DNA from: Ianthella basta
Taxonomy: Eukaryota > Porifera > Demospongiae > Verongiida > Ianthellidae
Assembly (NCBI GenBank): GCA_964019415.1
Contig: OZ025869.1
Location: 9,159,214 to 9,223,213, forward strand
DNA length: 64,000 bases
Reading direction: 5' to 3'
Shown: positions 12,201 through 27,200 of the stretch, piece by piece
How the letters are laid out: the number at the start of each line of letters is the position of its first letter
Numbering within the stretch: the stretch's first letter is position 1
Notes under the pieces: generated by a model
What the model was told of the DNA's origin: nothing
The model's database searches: none
What the model saw: only the letters and a program-made list of their open reading frames with translations
Program-made: the position numbers and the translations under genes

Positions 12201-15200
12201 TTAGGCTGAGTTAGTGAAGAGTTTTGAATCTATATTTGTGAGCAGATTTGAGAAAACAACCCGCTTTGCGCAATATGTAAACAATAGCTATAGGACAAAA
12301 CAGTCATGCGGGTGATATTTCGCCAAAAAACAGATTATGGCATCATTCATATCTATGGTACAGTCCCTATGTTGTGGCCAAGATTGAATCCTGTAATCCT
12401 TCTCTGAAGCTCAATTTAAGACTGCAAATTTACACAGTGGCCGTCACACATGACTTATATGACCATGTCACATAAGCGTGAAAAGCTACGCACATTATTC
12501 AAGGCAACCAGGCCTTGCTCAAAGTCGAAATACACACACTATTCCAGCATTCCCCACGAGCATGAAGACCTTCCCGTGCCGAGGACAGGGCAGATACACT
12601 TCCCACCAAGACCACTACAACTAATCTGCCATTTGTGCCATGACCGGAAGTCCATGTTTTAAATTACTTTTCCAGCCAAGCACCTAGCATATTTTTGTAT
12701 TTTCAGGAACTGAAGCAGCTATTGAAGCGCAACAAAGAGCAATAAAGAGCTCGACCACTCTGCTTTAACACTGTGTCACTAACTCAAAATTGATAAACTG
12801 CGTGAAGTGGGTTGTTTTCTCATATTCACTCACATTTGTTAAATGCCACCCAATCAGTGTTTAGACCACTCAGCACTTGGGTGCTTCACACTCCCAATCT
12901 AAATTTGTGTACACCTATCGGACAGCATTTAAGATGCTTAAAATGGCCTTATAGCCCTGCTACATGGGCAACTTGGTCTTTATCGCAAAAATGGCAATGT
13001 ATGATCACTGAAGGCATACTGTCCAATGATTTAAACAAAAATTGTCACAAATTTTGAGCTTCAGAGACGTCAAAAAAGTTAGAGACACTTGCAGTTCATG
13101 CGCATTGTACAACATGCTCAGGATACCACATAATTGTTTTCATTATGCTGTAATGATATTTGTAGGGCATGTGCAAATGGTGACTAACCTACCACCTTAA
13201 CTATTACATAAACAGCACTACCCTTGGTATCTGAAACTGATCTAGTTACTGCTGAACAGCAATGGTATTCACTGAGGTACTTCATAGCGTCCTATATGCA
13301 GCATAGAGTGCTAGTATTCATTGCTATTGTTCTCTGTCTTCCACTGTCACATTGATTTAGTTGACGGCGTGAACCTCATCTCGAAATTTGGTTGCAACCA
13401 GGAGCAGGCAAATGTTCAGACAAAAGGAGGTCTCACCAAGATATGCAGTTGTCGTGATGTAGGAGGTGTAGGAATGAAACAGGCAATTAATGAGAAGTGG
13501 AATTATTTTGAGGTAGAAATAACGCACAGCGTCGAAGATGGGGAGATTGGAATAGGACTTGGCCACAAGAATTACCCACTCTCCAACATGCCAGGCTGGG
13601 GCAATCACAGCATCGGGTATCACGCAGATGATGGAGGATTGTATCATGATTGTGGAGTTCCTCAGCTGTTTGGACCAACCTGCACAACTGGTGATAGAAT
13701 GGGGTGTGGTGTGGATTTTAGTCCAAGAGAAGACGGCCATGTTAATGTGTGGTTTACCAAGAATGACAAGGTGGTTTTCTACCCTCAAACAGTGGATCTT
13801 CCAGTCGATTCAGAGTCCAAGTTTTACCCACTTATATGTATGCAAGGAACAGGTCAGGAAGTTCAGTATGTGGGACATCAACAGAGACAACATCCTTCTG
13901 AGAACGTTGGTAAGTCTACTGTTATTGCCCTTTTGTACCTATAAGTAAATACCTGTTCATCAGATTAACTCCAGCTGGACAAATCATATGTTCTGTTGGA
14001 ATTATCGTGCTTAATTTTGTATGCTGTATGTCTGTTGTCTGGTTTTAATTGCAGTTCCCGTTCCCTGGTGGAGAGACATTGGTTTTGAGTGTGAGGAAGC
14101 TGTACCTTTCTACACCAAGGAAAGGACACATCAGAAATATGGCAAGTGGGACACATCACCAGAAGTTAGACACATATTTCAGCACATTCAAAACTTTCAG
14201 AAATCAATCTGTGACCATTTTGGTGACACCAGGAGTGCTTCAGAGTACAGGGAGAAAGCAGAAGAGTTTGTTCAAGAATACGCAAATGTAAGTTGCAATG
14301 TATAATCCTAAGATGTTATGTGTTCAGTAACAAATAGCATGCATGGATACAGAGGCTACTCAGCCAAGTGAAATGAGTGCTGGTCACTGTTGTGATGTAT
14401 ATACATGGTGATGGCCGGCTACATATGCATAAAGAATGTATAATGTGGTGGGTAATGTATAATAGTGGGTAAGATGTGACTTTAGTAACAGTGTGAGCTA
14501 AATACATATTTGTGTTGCCTAAATTAGACAAGCAAGATTAGTACTAGTAGGTAGTTTACCTAAAATGTGCATGTGTACTAAGTGCGGATCATTTGAATAG
14601 CAGGTGTCTAGTGGATCTCATTGCAGCTTGTAGTTATAATGGCAGACTTCAAGCATTCACAATCTTTTTTATTTTTATGGTGAATACAAACTGTGCAGTT
14701 GCTAAGGGGATGGGGTGCTACAGAGATGAGTGATTAAAGTCAGTTGGCTAGTTGTGCATGTACACATTTGTTCTCTTTGTTAGTTATCATTGTAGTTCTC
14801 TTCGACAGGCCTTCCAGTCTGGACTAGGGGTCTTCAGGCACTCTGATTCCAAGTCATTCCAATTACTGTGTATTAGCCCTCTGAAGCTTCTTTTGAATGC
14901 CTCCAGTGATCTGGTGGTAGTCTGACATTGCAGCTGGTGTTGATGTTGTTGTCTGTGGCCCCCAGTCTGGCCTTTTCATCAGGGTCCTTGAGTTTTGGAG
15001 TGAGGGTCTCTAGTGGTCGTTCCACATCTCCATGAGCCTGCACATTAGCCCAACTGCTGCTGCCCCACGTCTCTACTCAAGAGAGATGATTTCATTGTCT
15101 TGCAGCTGGACTTGGTCAAGCTTGACCGGGTGGGTCTTGGCTGTGCTCCAGTAGGTTAGGCTGCCATGCTCTTCACTTTGGTCAAATGAAAGACTTATAA

Positions 15201-18200
15201 GCCATGTACACCCCATTACCATTGAGATATCTTCTCACACAGCTGATAGCTCCCAGTCATTATCGGGTTCACAGTTCTGTCAACATGTGCCGACCACGTG
15301 TCTTTGTTGTCTAAGGTAAATCCTATGACTTCCAAGGTCTCAGTTTCGGCAATCACTGTTCCATTCATCACTGGTGGTGGATTTTTGTCAGGATCTTTCT
15401 TCTTGCTTACTGTGATGGCTTTCGTTTTCTGGCCTCAAAACTCAAGCAACCATTTCTTGCCAAACATTAAAATTCTCTCTAGGTCAGAGTTGAGCAACAC
15501 AGCATATCTCTGCCTAGCATCTGTTGGTACTCTCATCAAAATGATTGCGTCCACAGCATAGCATCACCACATGCTGAACCCCTTAGTCAATCTTCGAACG
15601 AGCAAATCAAACAGCAGCAATGACCATATTCTTCCCTGGGGGACACCTGATCTGATCTGTGCGTGCCACCTTTAACACTGGTCTTTTACTGTGCCAGTTT
15701 TTGTAGGGGTGAGCTCAGAAGACAAGCCCTGTTTCATTACAGTTGAACACAGCTTCTGGTCAGTATGCTGAAATTATGCCTGAAACTCTGTCTTCGAGGT
15801 TACTGACAACAGCTACATCCACATCTGCACTTTCACCCAAAATTTTGTACTGCTTGATGTTGTATCGCGCCTGCCATTGCTAGCATGAAAATCCTCTGTG
15901 TCAAGTCGATGGCCAAATTGCAAAGCTTTGCTTTCAAAGTTGGTTCACTCACCAGACTAAGAAAGGAAAGCATCAGTTCATTCAAAGCATTTATGAGAGT
16001 GTTTTACATGATGTACTATTTATTGCAGAGCAAGTAGATTCCCATGCGTCCAAGTATTGGCTATGTTTTCCAACCATGCTTCTTCTAATTCCAAAGTGTT
16101 TACTAAGCTCTTCCTGTTTGGGCTTGGGAAATTATTTACTAGCTTTAATCATTTCCATTTTCTATTTCAATGAGATCTCAGTGTGTTTTCTCTTCGTGGC
16201 CTTTTTAACACATGTTTATCCTATGTCATAAGCATGGTGTCAGAGTGAACTGTCTGAATGCCAAGGCTCATTTGTCGGTTTATAAAGGTAATACCCATGC
16301 AATGTGTACTCACAGCCCATTGGATTGAAAGATAACGTTCGGAACTACACTTGGTAAGGAAAGAAGGGGGGAAGGAGAAAATGGCAGTGAACCAGACCAG
16401 CACCGGCAACCTCCAGATCTTTAGCCAACCCTTTAGCAGCTGGGTCACTGGTCACTGCCAACAGCCACCGATCTATGCCCTCCTTATATTAGCATTTCCG
16501 AGTGTCACTGATTAGTCAGTGCCCGGCGTGGGAGTTTCAAAGGAGGCTCTGAATAGAGCCCACCCACATCGGTATATAAGGAGGGAATGGATCGGTGGCT
16601 GTTGGCAGTGACCAGTGACCCGGCTGCTAAAGGGTCAGCTAAAGATCTGGAGGTTGCAAGTGCTGGTCCGGTTTGCTGCCATTTTTCCCTTCCCCCTTTC
16701 TTTCCTTACCATGTGTAGTTCCAAACGTTATCTTTCATTCGTGTCACCATGGTACATAGACCATCTTAGTTAGCCCATTGGATTATGGATTAGATAGGTT
16801 CCAGATTATTCAGTGCATTTTGTATATAAACTATCCATATATCACTTTAGCATTAGTTTGTGGGAAATTCTGAATTATGCAGTAATCAGATTATGCAGCC
16901 GTCACTGTGCACCAAATGTTAGCTTTCAGTGATGCTATGGATGAAAGTAGATCTTGATGGCTGCAAGAGTATTTTTGTGTCAATGCTGTAGTTAGAACAC
17001 TCTTCAAGAGGGGACAAAACAGAAGTTACAAGAAGTGAGGGAGGGGGGGCAATGCAAGAAGTAAGGGGCACGATATAGTGTTGACATAAGGTTTTCTAAA
17101 CTGTCAAGGGTGGACAATGCCCCCTGCTCTCCTAAATGCTCCCACGCCTGTATTAGTGTGCAGGCTTTGGGCACGACATACACATATACACATATATAGC
17201 CTGACCAGAGAGTATTGCTTTATGGGGTGTGAACAATTATGTAAGGAAGTTGTGTGTTGTATATTTTCATACACCTGTAGGAAGCAGATGATTTTAAAGA
17301 GTTCAAAGCTCCAAATGGAAAGAGGCTAGAGCCTTGTGATCATATTGCCCTCTTCTTCGCAAATTTGTTGATCAGTGCAGTGGGTGAAAGTCGTGCCCTT
17401 GAATTTTTCAAGTATATTGGAGGATTGAAGAACAGCATTGTGGTAAGTGTTGAGTCAGAAGTACATTTGCGACCATCCTATGACTAGTTGTTGAAGAGAT
17501 ATTTACCTGTGTATCGTGCAGAGCAGGGAATTATTAACCTGAGCAGTCAGTAGAAGTGACTATTCGTTAAATAATGGTTTAGCATGACAATGTTTCTGCT
17601 GCATGGGTTAGGATTGTCAATACCGTTAGCACCCTTACATTGTTTACGGTTTAGGTATTTATGTGGCTTGATATTCGTACTGATGTACATTAGACAGCAT
17701 TACTGTAAGGATGGTGGAGGTAGTTTATAACCTGTATACAACTGAATTTTTGTGCTTTTCCTATATGAATCTAAAACCAGCAGAAGGGCTGCCCAATAGG
17801 CATAGGCAATTGCATGCCAGCCAGATCTAACCTTATTTCCAAGCAAATGTGCATACTCCTGTAGAAAGCAACTATGGCAGTACATTATGAGCCCACAGCC
17901 ACAGTATTACCTGCTCTTAGCTGGATGTATATTATTTTGCTCCATGAGCAGTTCCACAAATGGAGGATTCCTGCCCTTAAGCAATATTGTTAAATGAGTT
18001 GAATGAAGTTGAGCCAAGTTTGTTGACTGTTGACTGTGGTACTCAAAGCATGCATGCAGCTACCTCATTATGACTAGTAATGTGAGTGTTGGAGGTGCCT
18101 ACACAGGTACTCTATGTTTTTTTTAACCCAGTATACTTGTTGGGCAAGCATAAATAACCAATAGTGTTAAATCAGTATGTTAGCATAATTATGTGCAATG

Positions 18201-21200
18201 TGTGAGCAGCCTGGAACGTGCACACATTTCTCTGTATTATACACTTTGGCTTGCAGGATAAGACCGTGTTTGGAGCCTTGCTGTACATGGGATTTCCCAT
18301 TGATGACCTCTTCTTGCAACATCCTGCATACATGGATTTTTTTCTCAATTGGGGAGCCAATGCTAATGTCCATGACAGTGATGGTAAAACTGCTCTACAC
18401 TTGCACCAAGGTAATGTGAGACAAGTGAAGATGCTTCTTTACTTCAAAGCAGAGGTCGATGTGCAAGACAACTCAGGAGACACACCACTCCATGTTGCTG
18501 CAAGGAATGGTAGAACTGCAGTGGTGAACGAATTACTGAACAATGGTGCATCAAACAGCTTAGTCAACAACAGGGAAGAAACAGCCCTTGTCACTGCTGC
18601 TGTACATGGTAATTTAGAATGCTTCAAAACTTTGTTTGCCTATGCCACTAAAAGTGAGATGAGTGAAGATCAGAGTGGCACACAGAATTGGAAAAAGGCG
18701 TGGCAAGGTCTGGCATCAAAACGAGGACAAGTACATCATGAGAATATAGAAAAAATGACTCCAGTGCAGTAAGTGTTTTAGGCCCTATATTGTTTTTTGT
18801 ATTGCAATTTGCTTGTATGGCTTCATGTTATCTTATTATAATAAATGTAATGCACAGTTTCGATGTTTGGGATAAACTCCTTCAATTCTGGATGAAATGT
18901 CACGAAAAGTGGTCAGATTATGAAGAGGTGTAGCAAGAGTAACCTCGTCAAGCCAAAATTTGGTTTAACATCGTTCCAATCGGAGTTCTTGCCACTTTTA
19001 CAGTCACCGCCATATCTAAGAGATAGGAAAAGATCATGTTTCGTTGTTCAGAAACTCCTCCTTCAATTTTCCACAAATCTTCACCAAACTTGAGTATATT
19101 ACAGAAATAATGTTGATAATAATAACCAAAATGTTCCACCAAAACTTTCCCCTGTGGCCCAAACGGACTTACAACACATACAGACAATTGCTGTACAACT
19201 GATCAGTGTCGGGCTTTCTCAGGCTCACCCCAATAAACATACATATTGTATTTGTCCGAATAGAGGCCCGGACCTCTATTTCTTTCCTGGGAGTTTTGAC
19301 CCGGCCTCTATTCGAGCCCAGCTTCTATTGGAGCCTGGCTTCTATTAAAATTGTTGTATATTTTTCCTAATGCTTGCCCTTGTTTCCAATAATTATAAAA
19401 TCAGTGATGTATAGTATTTTGTCTCTGCACACGGGGGAGAATGACTGCAAGTCAAGATTCGCATACGACTAGTTCTGTTGTGAAAGAGAGTGTTGTTAGA
19501 GGCCACCACGTGTATAAGGTGGCAGCGGCTTCTTTGGTCATCTTCTCTGCACACTCAATGGCTTTCAACTTGAAGGAGACAACGTACAAATTTCTTTTAG
19601 ACATCGCTCTTGCAACTCTGATGATCCTTGGCAACTGTGAAGTGTGACAAGCAACTCGCAGTTGCTAAGGAGCACAAAGGCGTCAATCGAGAGGCATTTT
19701 GTGTCGATTGTGGTGATTCCGGCCAATATTCGGACCTGGCCTCTATTAATGAACTGGCCTCCTGACCCCCGGCCACTATATGGACAAATACGGTACATAT
19801 ATGTATCGACTAGAAGCATTAGCTGAATGCCTTCCCTTCGGGTGGGTTCCCAGCATATCATTTGAAATTTGAGTGTTTAACCAATCAAAACTGTCCATTT
19901 AATTGGGAGCTGTCCATAGACTTGCTCTGTAAAACTTTGTATGTACAGAATGTACTTAAGTTAATCCATTTCATATACAGGAGTTCAGCAGCGAAGGCAC
20001 CAACCACCTTAGGTCACCCTCCATATTTCCATGATATACTCTTTCAAGTTTGATGAGGATTGGTGAAAAATTGAAGGAGTTTCCGAACAACGAAACACAA
20101 TCTTTTTCCTATCTCTTAGATATGGTGGTGACCATAAAAGTGGCAAGAACCCAGATGGAACAATGTTAAACCAAATTTTGGCTCGACGAGGTTACTGTTG
20201 CTACACCTCTTTGTAGTCCTACCACTTTGCATACCATTTCATCCAGAATTGAAGGAGTTTATCCCGAACATCAAAATTGTGTGTTATGTTTATTATAATA
20301 AGATGCGTCGTATGTCCATTTGGACCACGGGGAAGTTTTGACGCAACATTTTGGGCACGGGGACTGCAACACGAGCAGTAGCCGTATCAGACAGCACGGT
20401 AGTGCTGTCTATGTAGGGATGGCAGTGGTTGTTTGTATGCTGTAATACAAACAAAAAGTCACGCTACTCCTGAATAAGGCCAAAAACTGGCAAATGAAGC
20501 TTACTGCGACGAAGCGGGGACTGAATAGTGCACATAACTATCCTTACTTCCCAGCGAAGGTGCGCCTACACATAGATAACGCCCTCAACATTTCTTACGT
20601 TTCGTCTTCTTCTTCTTCTTCTTTGTCTTCTTCTTCTTCTTCTTCTTCTTCTTTGACAGCTGTAGCGCACGAACCAGAGGGACCAGGAACATATTTATCA
20701 CACCATATATCACCATTTTTGGCTGGCTGCATTCCTTTTTAGGTTAGAAGGCGGCGCGAGTTAGTGCGGAAGACAGCGCTTGCCACGACTCCTGCCGTGT
20801 TGTTTGGCCAAGCGGGATGGACGCTATTTTCAAATTACATAATTAAACCGGATGAAACCAGAGTGACTGGTGCCATTGTTAGCAGCTGCAGCAGTTAGCT
20901 TGTGCGTCGTTTGAAGGACTTTTGCGGTCGTACGTGCATTTCCCCACCACGGTTGGCTTCTGGTCGCCGTTTCTCGCTGGTTTAGCACGGAACCTAGGTG
21001 CTAGACCACACCTTGAGCTTCAAGTTACAGAAATGAGGTATAATGCCTGCACCAATGCCCTATGGTCGAGACTAAGTGTGTTGCTTCAGCTTAGCTGTCC
21101 ACTATAAATGTAAAGAAACTAGAAATTATAAAAATTTGCTACAAAAATTGTAAGGATGTAGGGATGGCATAAAAAGGACAGAAACAAGTAAAGGCTGTTA

Positions 21201-24200
21201 CACAGTAGAGCATTAACCATCATCCCTACATTCAAGGGTGTAGGACTATACGGTGCGACATTCTTGCATGTAAGGACCATGGTTAATGCTCCACTGTGTA
21301 ACAGCCTTTACTTGTTTCTGTCCTTTTTATGCCATCCCTACATCCTTACACTTTTTGTAGAAAAGTTTTATTATTTTATTATTTCTAGTACACAATATAG
21401 GTGTGTGTATATGCCATTTATACCATTCATGTTGCATCGCATAAACATTGTGGTTGCATTATTATGCATATCATTATACCTGCACTGCACAAGTACACAA
21501 TGTAAGGTATCATATTGTTGTGGGGAAAGTTTTGGTGGAACATTCAAGGGTGTAGGACTATATGGTGTGGCATTCTTGCATGTAAGGACCATGGTTAATG
21601 CTCCACTGTGTAACAGCCTTTACTTGTTTCTGTCCTTTTTATGCCATCCCTACATCCTTACAATTCATCATCATCATCATCATTCATAACGTCAATGTCT
21701 CCTCTACAGGAGGTCCTTACAATTTTTGTAGAAAATTTTTATTATTTCTAGTACACAATATAGGTGTGTGTTATGCCATTTATACCATTCATGTTGCATC
21801 TCATAAACATTGTGGTTGCATTATTATGCATATCATTATACCTGCACTGCACGCGTACACAATGTAAGGTATCATATTGTATATCGTAAAATGGCTGCTG
21901 TTCGTGAACCTCTAGAACATTTGCCGGGGAAAGCTTTGAATACCGGTTTAAACAAACGAAAAGAGGGCAAATTCCCTAACTACTATCCAGCCAACGACCA
22001 CTGGTACCCACAAGCCATCACACGACTCCTTTAGCTTCAGACTATCAACCATGCTTAGAGATAACAGCACAGGTGCTGACTACTAGCAGCTATGGAGATC
22101 GGGCACAACCACGTAGGAACTACAAAAGCTGAGACCAGGCTCAACAACAGTAGTACAACAGGAGTGCTGATTGCACCCTAGCTACCCACCGTGTAGGCCC
22201 ACTGCACATAATGTCACACTAGTTAAATGTGCTGTTCCGCTGCATTTGCACAGTCTCAGAACTACTATGCGGATCCCACGGAAAGTTGCAGCACTACCAG
22301 ACTCTAATCTCGCTCAGGCCCGCCCCCACAATGAAGATCATCTGTCTAGTATAATGCATGGAGCTGTTTCAGGAAAATTAAATGAGCAATACTGCAGCTG
22401 TGCTTTTGTTGTTTGAAAGCCTTTGTCAACTGCTTACAGTTGACAAAGGCTCTCAAGCCAAAACATACATGCATGATGAAGATGGTGAGAATGAAGTACC
22501 TGCAACAAAACTGCTAGCAAACTAGGGCACTTTACTGCGTATTATGGGCGAGATGCAGGGCCGGATGAACCAGGGAGTTGGGAGAAGTTCTGCCATTGCT
22601 GCATGTCCTGTGAAAAGGGCAAGTGTATAGAACTAGCCCTGCTAAAGGAAAACAAAGTTTTTCATTCCTCTTTGCTGTGATGCATATCTGTGTCATTCAA
22701 TTTTATTCACAATCTAATCCACAATCTACTATATAATGCACATATGCATCATTTATGTCTAATGGGTTAATATTGATTATACATGATTATTGCGAGAAAT
22801 TACAAGGAGTAATATTAAGTGACCAGATCTGGTGTTAACCAAACGCTGCCACACCTAGGATGCCCACTTTGATCAGAGATAGATATAGCAGGCTAAACTG
22901 AATGTGAATAATTATAATTGTACTATACATCCGCGTTCTGGAAGCAAAGGCCTCCTTCACACTGCCATTATTGCAGTGCACACTGGTGGCAGATGTGTCT
23001 AGTAAGTGCTAGGGGCTGGGTCGTGAGTCCTGCAACCATTGCTATTATAACAATGGCTACAATACCCTATTTGACCTATCTGTTACCCTCCTGACCCAGT
23101 AGGAGGTACCCGTAGACTGGGTTTGCTGTTCTCATTCGCTCCTACCTGAGTTAGATCCTAGGCCAGCTCACAACACTTTACTGTTTGAGTCAGGTGTCCT
23201 GCTGTCTGCACCAGCCAGGCAATCATGTGAATGTGAATGTGAATACCAACTAAAAAATTCTAGCCATAAGATGGTTTTGATTTGAGCATAATGTTTTTCT
23301 GCAAGTGAAATTGTCTGTGCTGTGGTAAATTGCTCAACTACAAGTTATGTATATACTTTAACATCTACTTCTTCTTGTGTCTGTGTTTCTTTCTTTAGGA
23401 TTTACTGTGCAACTGTACGTAAAACAGATGATGATGAGGAAGAGCTGCGGTTCGAAGCAGTCCAAGATCAAAAGACTTCAGTGCAACGATTGGTGACACA
23501 GGCTGCAAATTGTGATGTTGATCTCACTGTAAGTACAGATTGTTTGTAGTCTGGATAGTCAGACCTTGTACAGGGTACAACTATGGTCCAATGTCACTTG
23601 TGCCAATACTTTGTGAACTACGGGTGAAGTGCCTACAGATTCACACTATAGTTATTTCATATGTACACTTCAAAGAATGTTGATATTGTAGAGGCTAACT
23701 GCTAGCGGCTAACTTAAGAGTGCATGCTAACGCTAAGCTTTGCAAGCCAAACTTGGCTGCAGCTTGTCAGTTATCTGGTGGTGCCGTGAAGCTATTAAGC
23801 CAGAACTGAACTAGTGGTTTGCGACAATGTCACTGTAGAATAGTGTTTGATTGTAGCTGTGCTTCCCAAAGGCCTTTTGTGGATCTACTCGCAGAGCAAT
23901 TAAACCGACAGCTGAATAAGATAGTCGAAGGTGGTATAAAACAGTCACAGCATGGTCTGCTTTTCTGAAGCATGGCCAGCTACAAAATATATCTCCGTGG
24001 CAAACCCTTTCCCGTGTGTGGAAAGTTGGAAGACGAATTTTTTTTCTAACCTCTTGCGCCATTCTCTCATTGGCTGTAAGCTATCAGAGAACGGCGACAT
24101 TTTTGTTGCATCCTACAGCACAATGTCGTAGTACTGGTAACGTTTGGTGGCAATTCGTTCACAGCCGCGTGAGAAAAGGTGGGACGAAGTTCTGTCCGAC

Positions 24201-27200
24201 TTCTCTATGGCAACATGGAAGCCTCCGCTGATTAAAAATGGCTGCTATGTGGGGATAGCGAAGAACCGTCTTCATGCTGCTCAGAATAGGCATGCTTTCA
24301 AAAATTATCAGCAACAGATGACATGATTTGGGAAAGTTTGGTAGCAATCCAGCTGCCGCCATCGGATTAGTCTGGTTTGCAAGTGTGCCCAAGCATTTCC
24401 CTCTGGTACACTGAAAGAGTAGCCCATTTCCCAACACCTCTCTCCTGGTAACGCTCTATGGCATAGCGCTGTGCCTCTGAGAGTATGCAGCTACTGTACA
24501 GCTTAGCTAGCTATACACTATAAATAGTACAGAAACTGGAAATAATTAAAATGTCTACAAAACTAATAAAGATGTAGAGATAGCATAAAAAGGACAGAAA
24601 CAAGTAAATGCTGTTACACAGTGGAGCATTAACCATGGTCCCTACATTCAAGGATGTAGGTGACATTCTTGCATGTAGGGACTATGGTTAATGCTCCACT
24701 GTGTAGCAGCCACTTGTTTCTGTTCTTTTTATAGCATCCCTACATCCATACTATTTCTGTAAAAAAAATTTTGTTTGTATTTATATATAGATAGATGATT
24801 GTGCGTGCATGCATACATACATGCATATACATTACCTGAAGCATAACATCAAGCCATACCACACAATCACAATGTGTTATATGTGATCCTCTGTGGTCTG
24901 CATAAATTTACCTTTAAGCTAGAAATAATATAAATTTTCTACAAAATAGTTAAGGATGTAGGGATGGCATAAAAAGGACAGAAACAAGTTACACAGTGAA
25001 GCATTAATCATGGTCCCGACATGCAAGGATGTCGTACCGTATAGTCCTACACCCTTGAATGTAGAGACGATGATTAATGCTCCACTGTGTAACATTTTAC
25101 ACATGTTTACTTGTTTCTGTCCTTTTTATGCCATCCCTACATCCTTACTATTTTGTAGAAACTTTTTTTTTATTTTTTCTAGTTTCTGCACTTTTTATGG
25201 AGCATGAGCTAAGATGCATGATATATTTAACTTCCTTGTGTAGCTCCTGATAAAATTAGCTGCAATTTGCATCTGAGTAATTGTATTGCAATTGAAAATT
25301 CCACACGCCCAATGCCACGCTATAGTCATAGAGCAAGGCGAAGAATTCCACCGTTGTGCAAAACAACGGGAGAAGGAGCCTCTGGACACTGTATGCAGTT
25401 GTTTGCATTGGCACTAGTCATGCCAGTTTCATCCAGTTGAATTATGTAATTTGAAAATGGCATCCGCCTCGCTTGACCAAGTGCTACAGCAGGAATCATG
25501 GTAAATGCCATCTTCTGCAGTAAATTGTGCCACCTTCTAATCTACAAAGGAATACAGCCAGCCAAAAATGGAGCAATATGGTGCAAGAAGTATTTTTGCG
25601 GTCTCGTTGGTTTGTGCACTATCAGAGAAGAAGAAGATGACGAAACATGGGAAATGGCTGCTCTCTACATGTAGGTGCACCTTCACTGGTATGTAAGGTT
25701 AGCTATGTGCACTGTTCAGTCCCCACTTCCTCATGGGAAGCTTCATTTGACGGTTTTCTGTCCTGTTCGGGAGTAGCGCGACTTTTCCGTTGTATTACAA
25801 CATACAAACAACCACTGCCACCTCTACATAGACAGCACTACCATGTTGTCTGATACCAGTTATTGTTTGGCTGGATAGGATTTACCTAGTAATTGCTGCT
25901 GTGTTGAGCTTTCTGATTGACATGTTATGTTCTTCACTGCAATTAGCCTGAGTTGCTGTGGAAGATCTTTGATGCTTGTCTCTTTGGTGAAAAGCTGGTC
26001 ATCACCGATATCCTGGAAGCTGATCTAGATGGCTACCTGCCAAACAAGAAGTTGCTTCCTGGCCGGGAATCTACTGATGGGGCACAAGGAAGTGAAAATA
26101 AGAAAGATAAATCACAGGAGACCTCACTTCTTTCCTACCTGACAGATCGCCCCAAATTGGTGAGTTTCCTTAAGAACAGCTTGATAGGCTGCTTAACAGT
26201 TGCAGTGGTGAAGTGTGAAGTTCTATGTCCTTCATGAATTGCATTTTCATAGGTAGTAGATACACTGTGCATCAATATGTACATTCAGATGTTTAACTCA
26301 ATGGCATGTATTCATAATTCCAAATAGAGCCCACCTAAAATTTTCTAAGTGTGCTGGTGATTCATGTTTTCAGCACTGGTAGACCTTGCGGTAAGTATGG
26401 AAATTTCTAAGTGTGAAGCCTAAATCATGCTTGGCTTAGTAAATACAAGCATTTGAAACTTGTGTTTTCTGCATACATTACATAGGCAAGGGGACACCCT
26501 TGCCCTTGCCTAGGTAATGTATGGGGAAAATGTCAACTATGGATGCTTATATTTACCAAGCCAACATGTTTTTGGCTTCAAACTTGGAAATTTTACTACT
26601 TACCACAAGGTCTACCAGTGCTGAAACAAGTATTTCGAGTTTAAAAACTCGTTGGGCACTGGGGTGCCCCTGAACTTGAATTACTTGCTAGCAATCTCCC
26701 TATGAATGTTCAGTAGTTCCAACTGGTGCCATTCGACTAGCACCAACACTGTACTTGCATTCATAGTGGTCCCCCACTGCATGCCGATCAATGCTGGTGC
26801 CGGTCCCCCTGACTTTCAGCAACTTGCGCTGGTGGTATTTTTCCTTCCATCAAATAGCGCAAACATTCTATTTGCACTCAGGGTGGTCACCCTCGGCAAC
26901 TTGCACTGGTGGTCCATTGTGAACATGAAGCCATACAAATGCCTAAAAGTGAAAACAATATAGGGGCGCCAAAGAATTGGATCACTAGCACGCTTGGAAA
27001 ATTTTAGGTGTGCTCTATTTGGAATTATGAATATGTGCCATTCATCAGTGGATCATTAGAGCTGAGACTACAAGTGGTTATACTGTACTTTTTAAGTCAG
27101 TTACATCTCAGTAGTACGTACAGGTAACTGATCTGCAAATTGTGGCTCAAGCCATGTAGCATGTAGCGAAAGTCTACGAGATAACTGCAGTGACATGAAC

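Noticed and set aside
12700..12770. A possible fifth linker exon (TEAAIEAQQRA after TTTTCAG)
   Set aside because: It resembles linker exons in length and composition but has no GT donor where expected and runs to a stop. At most it is a decayed duplicate.
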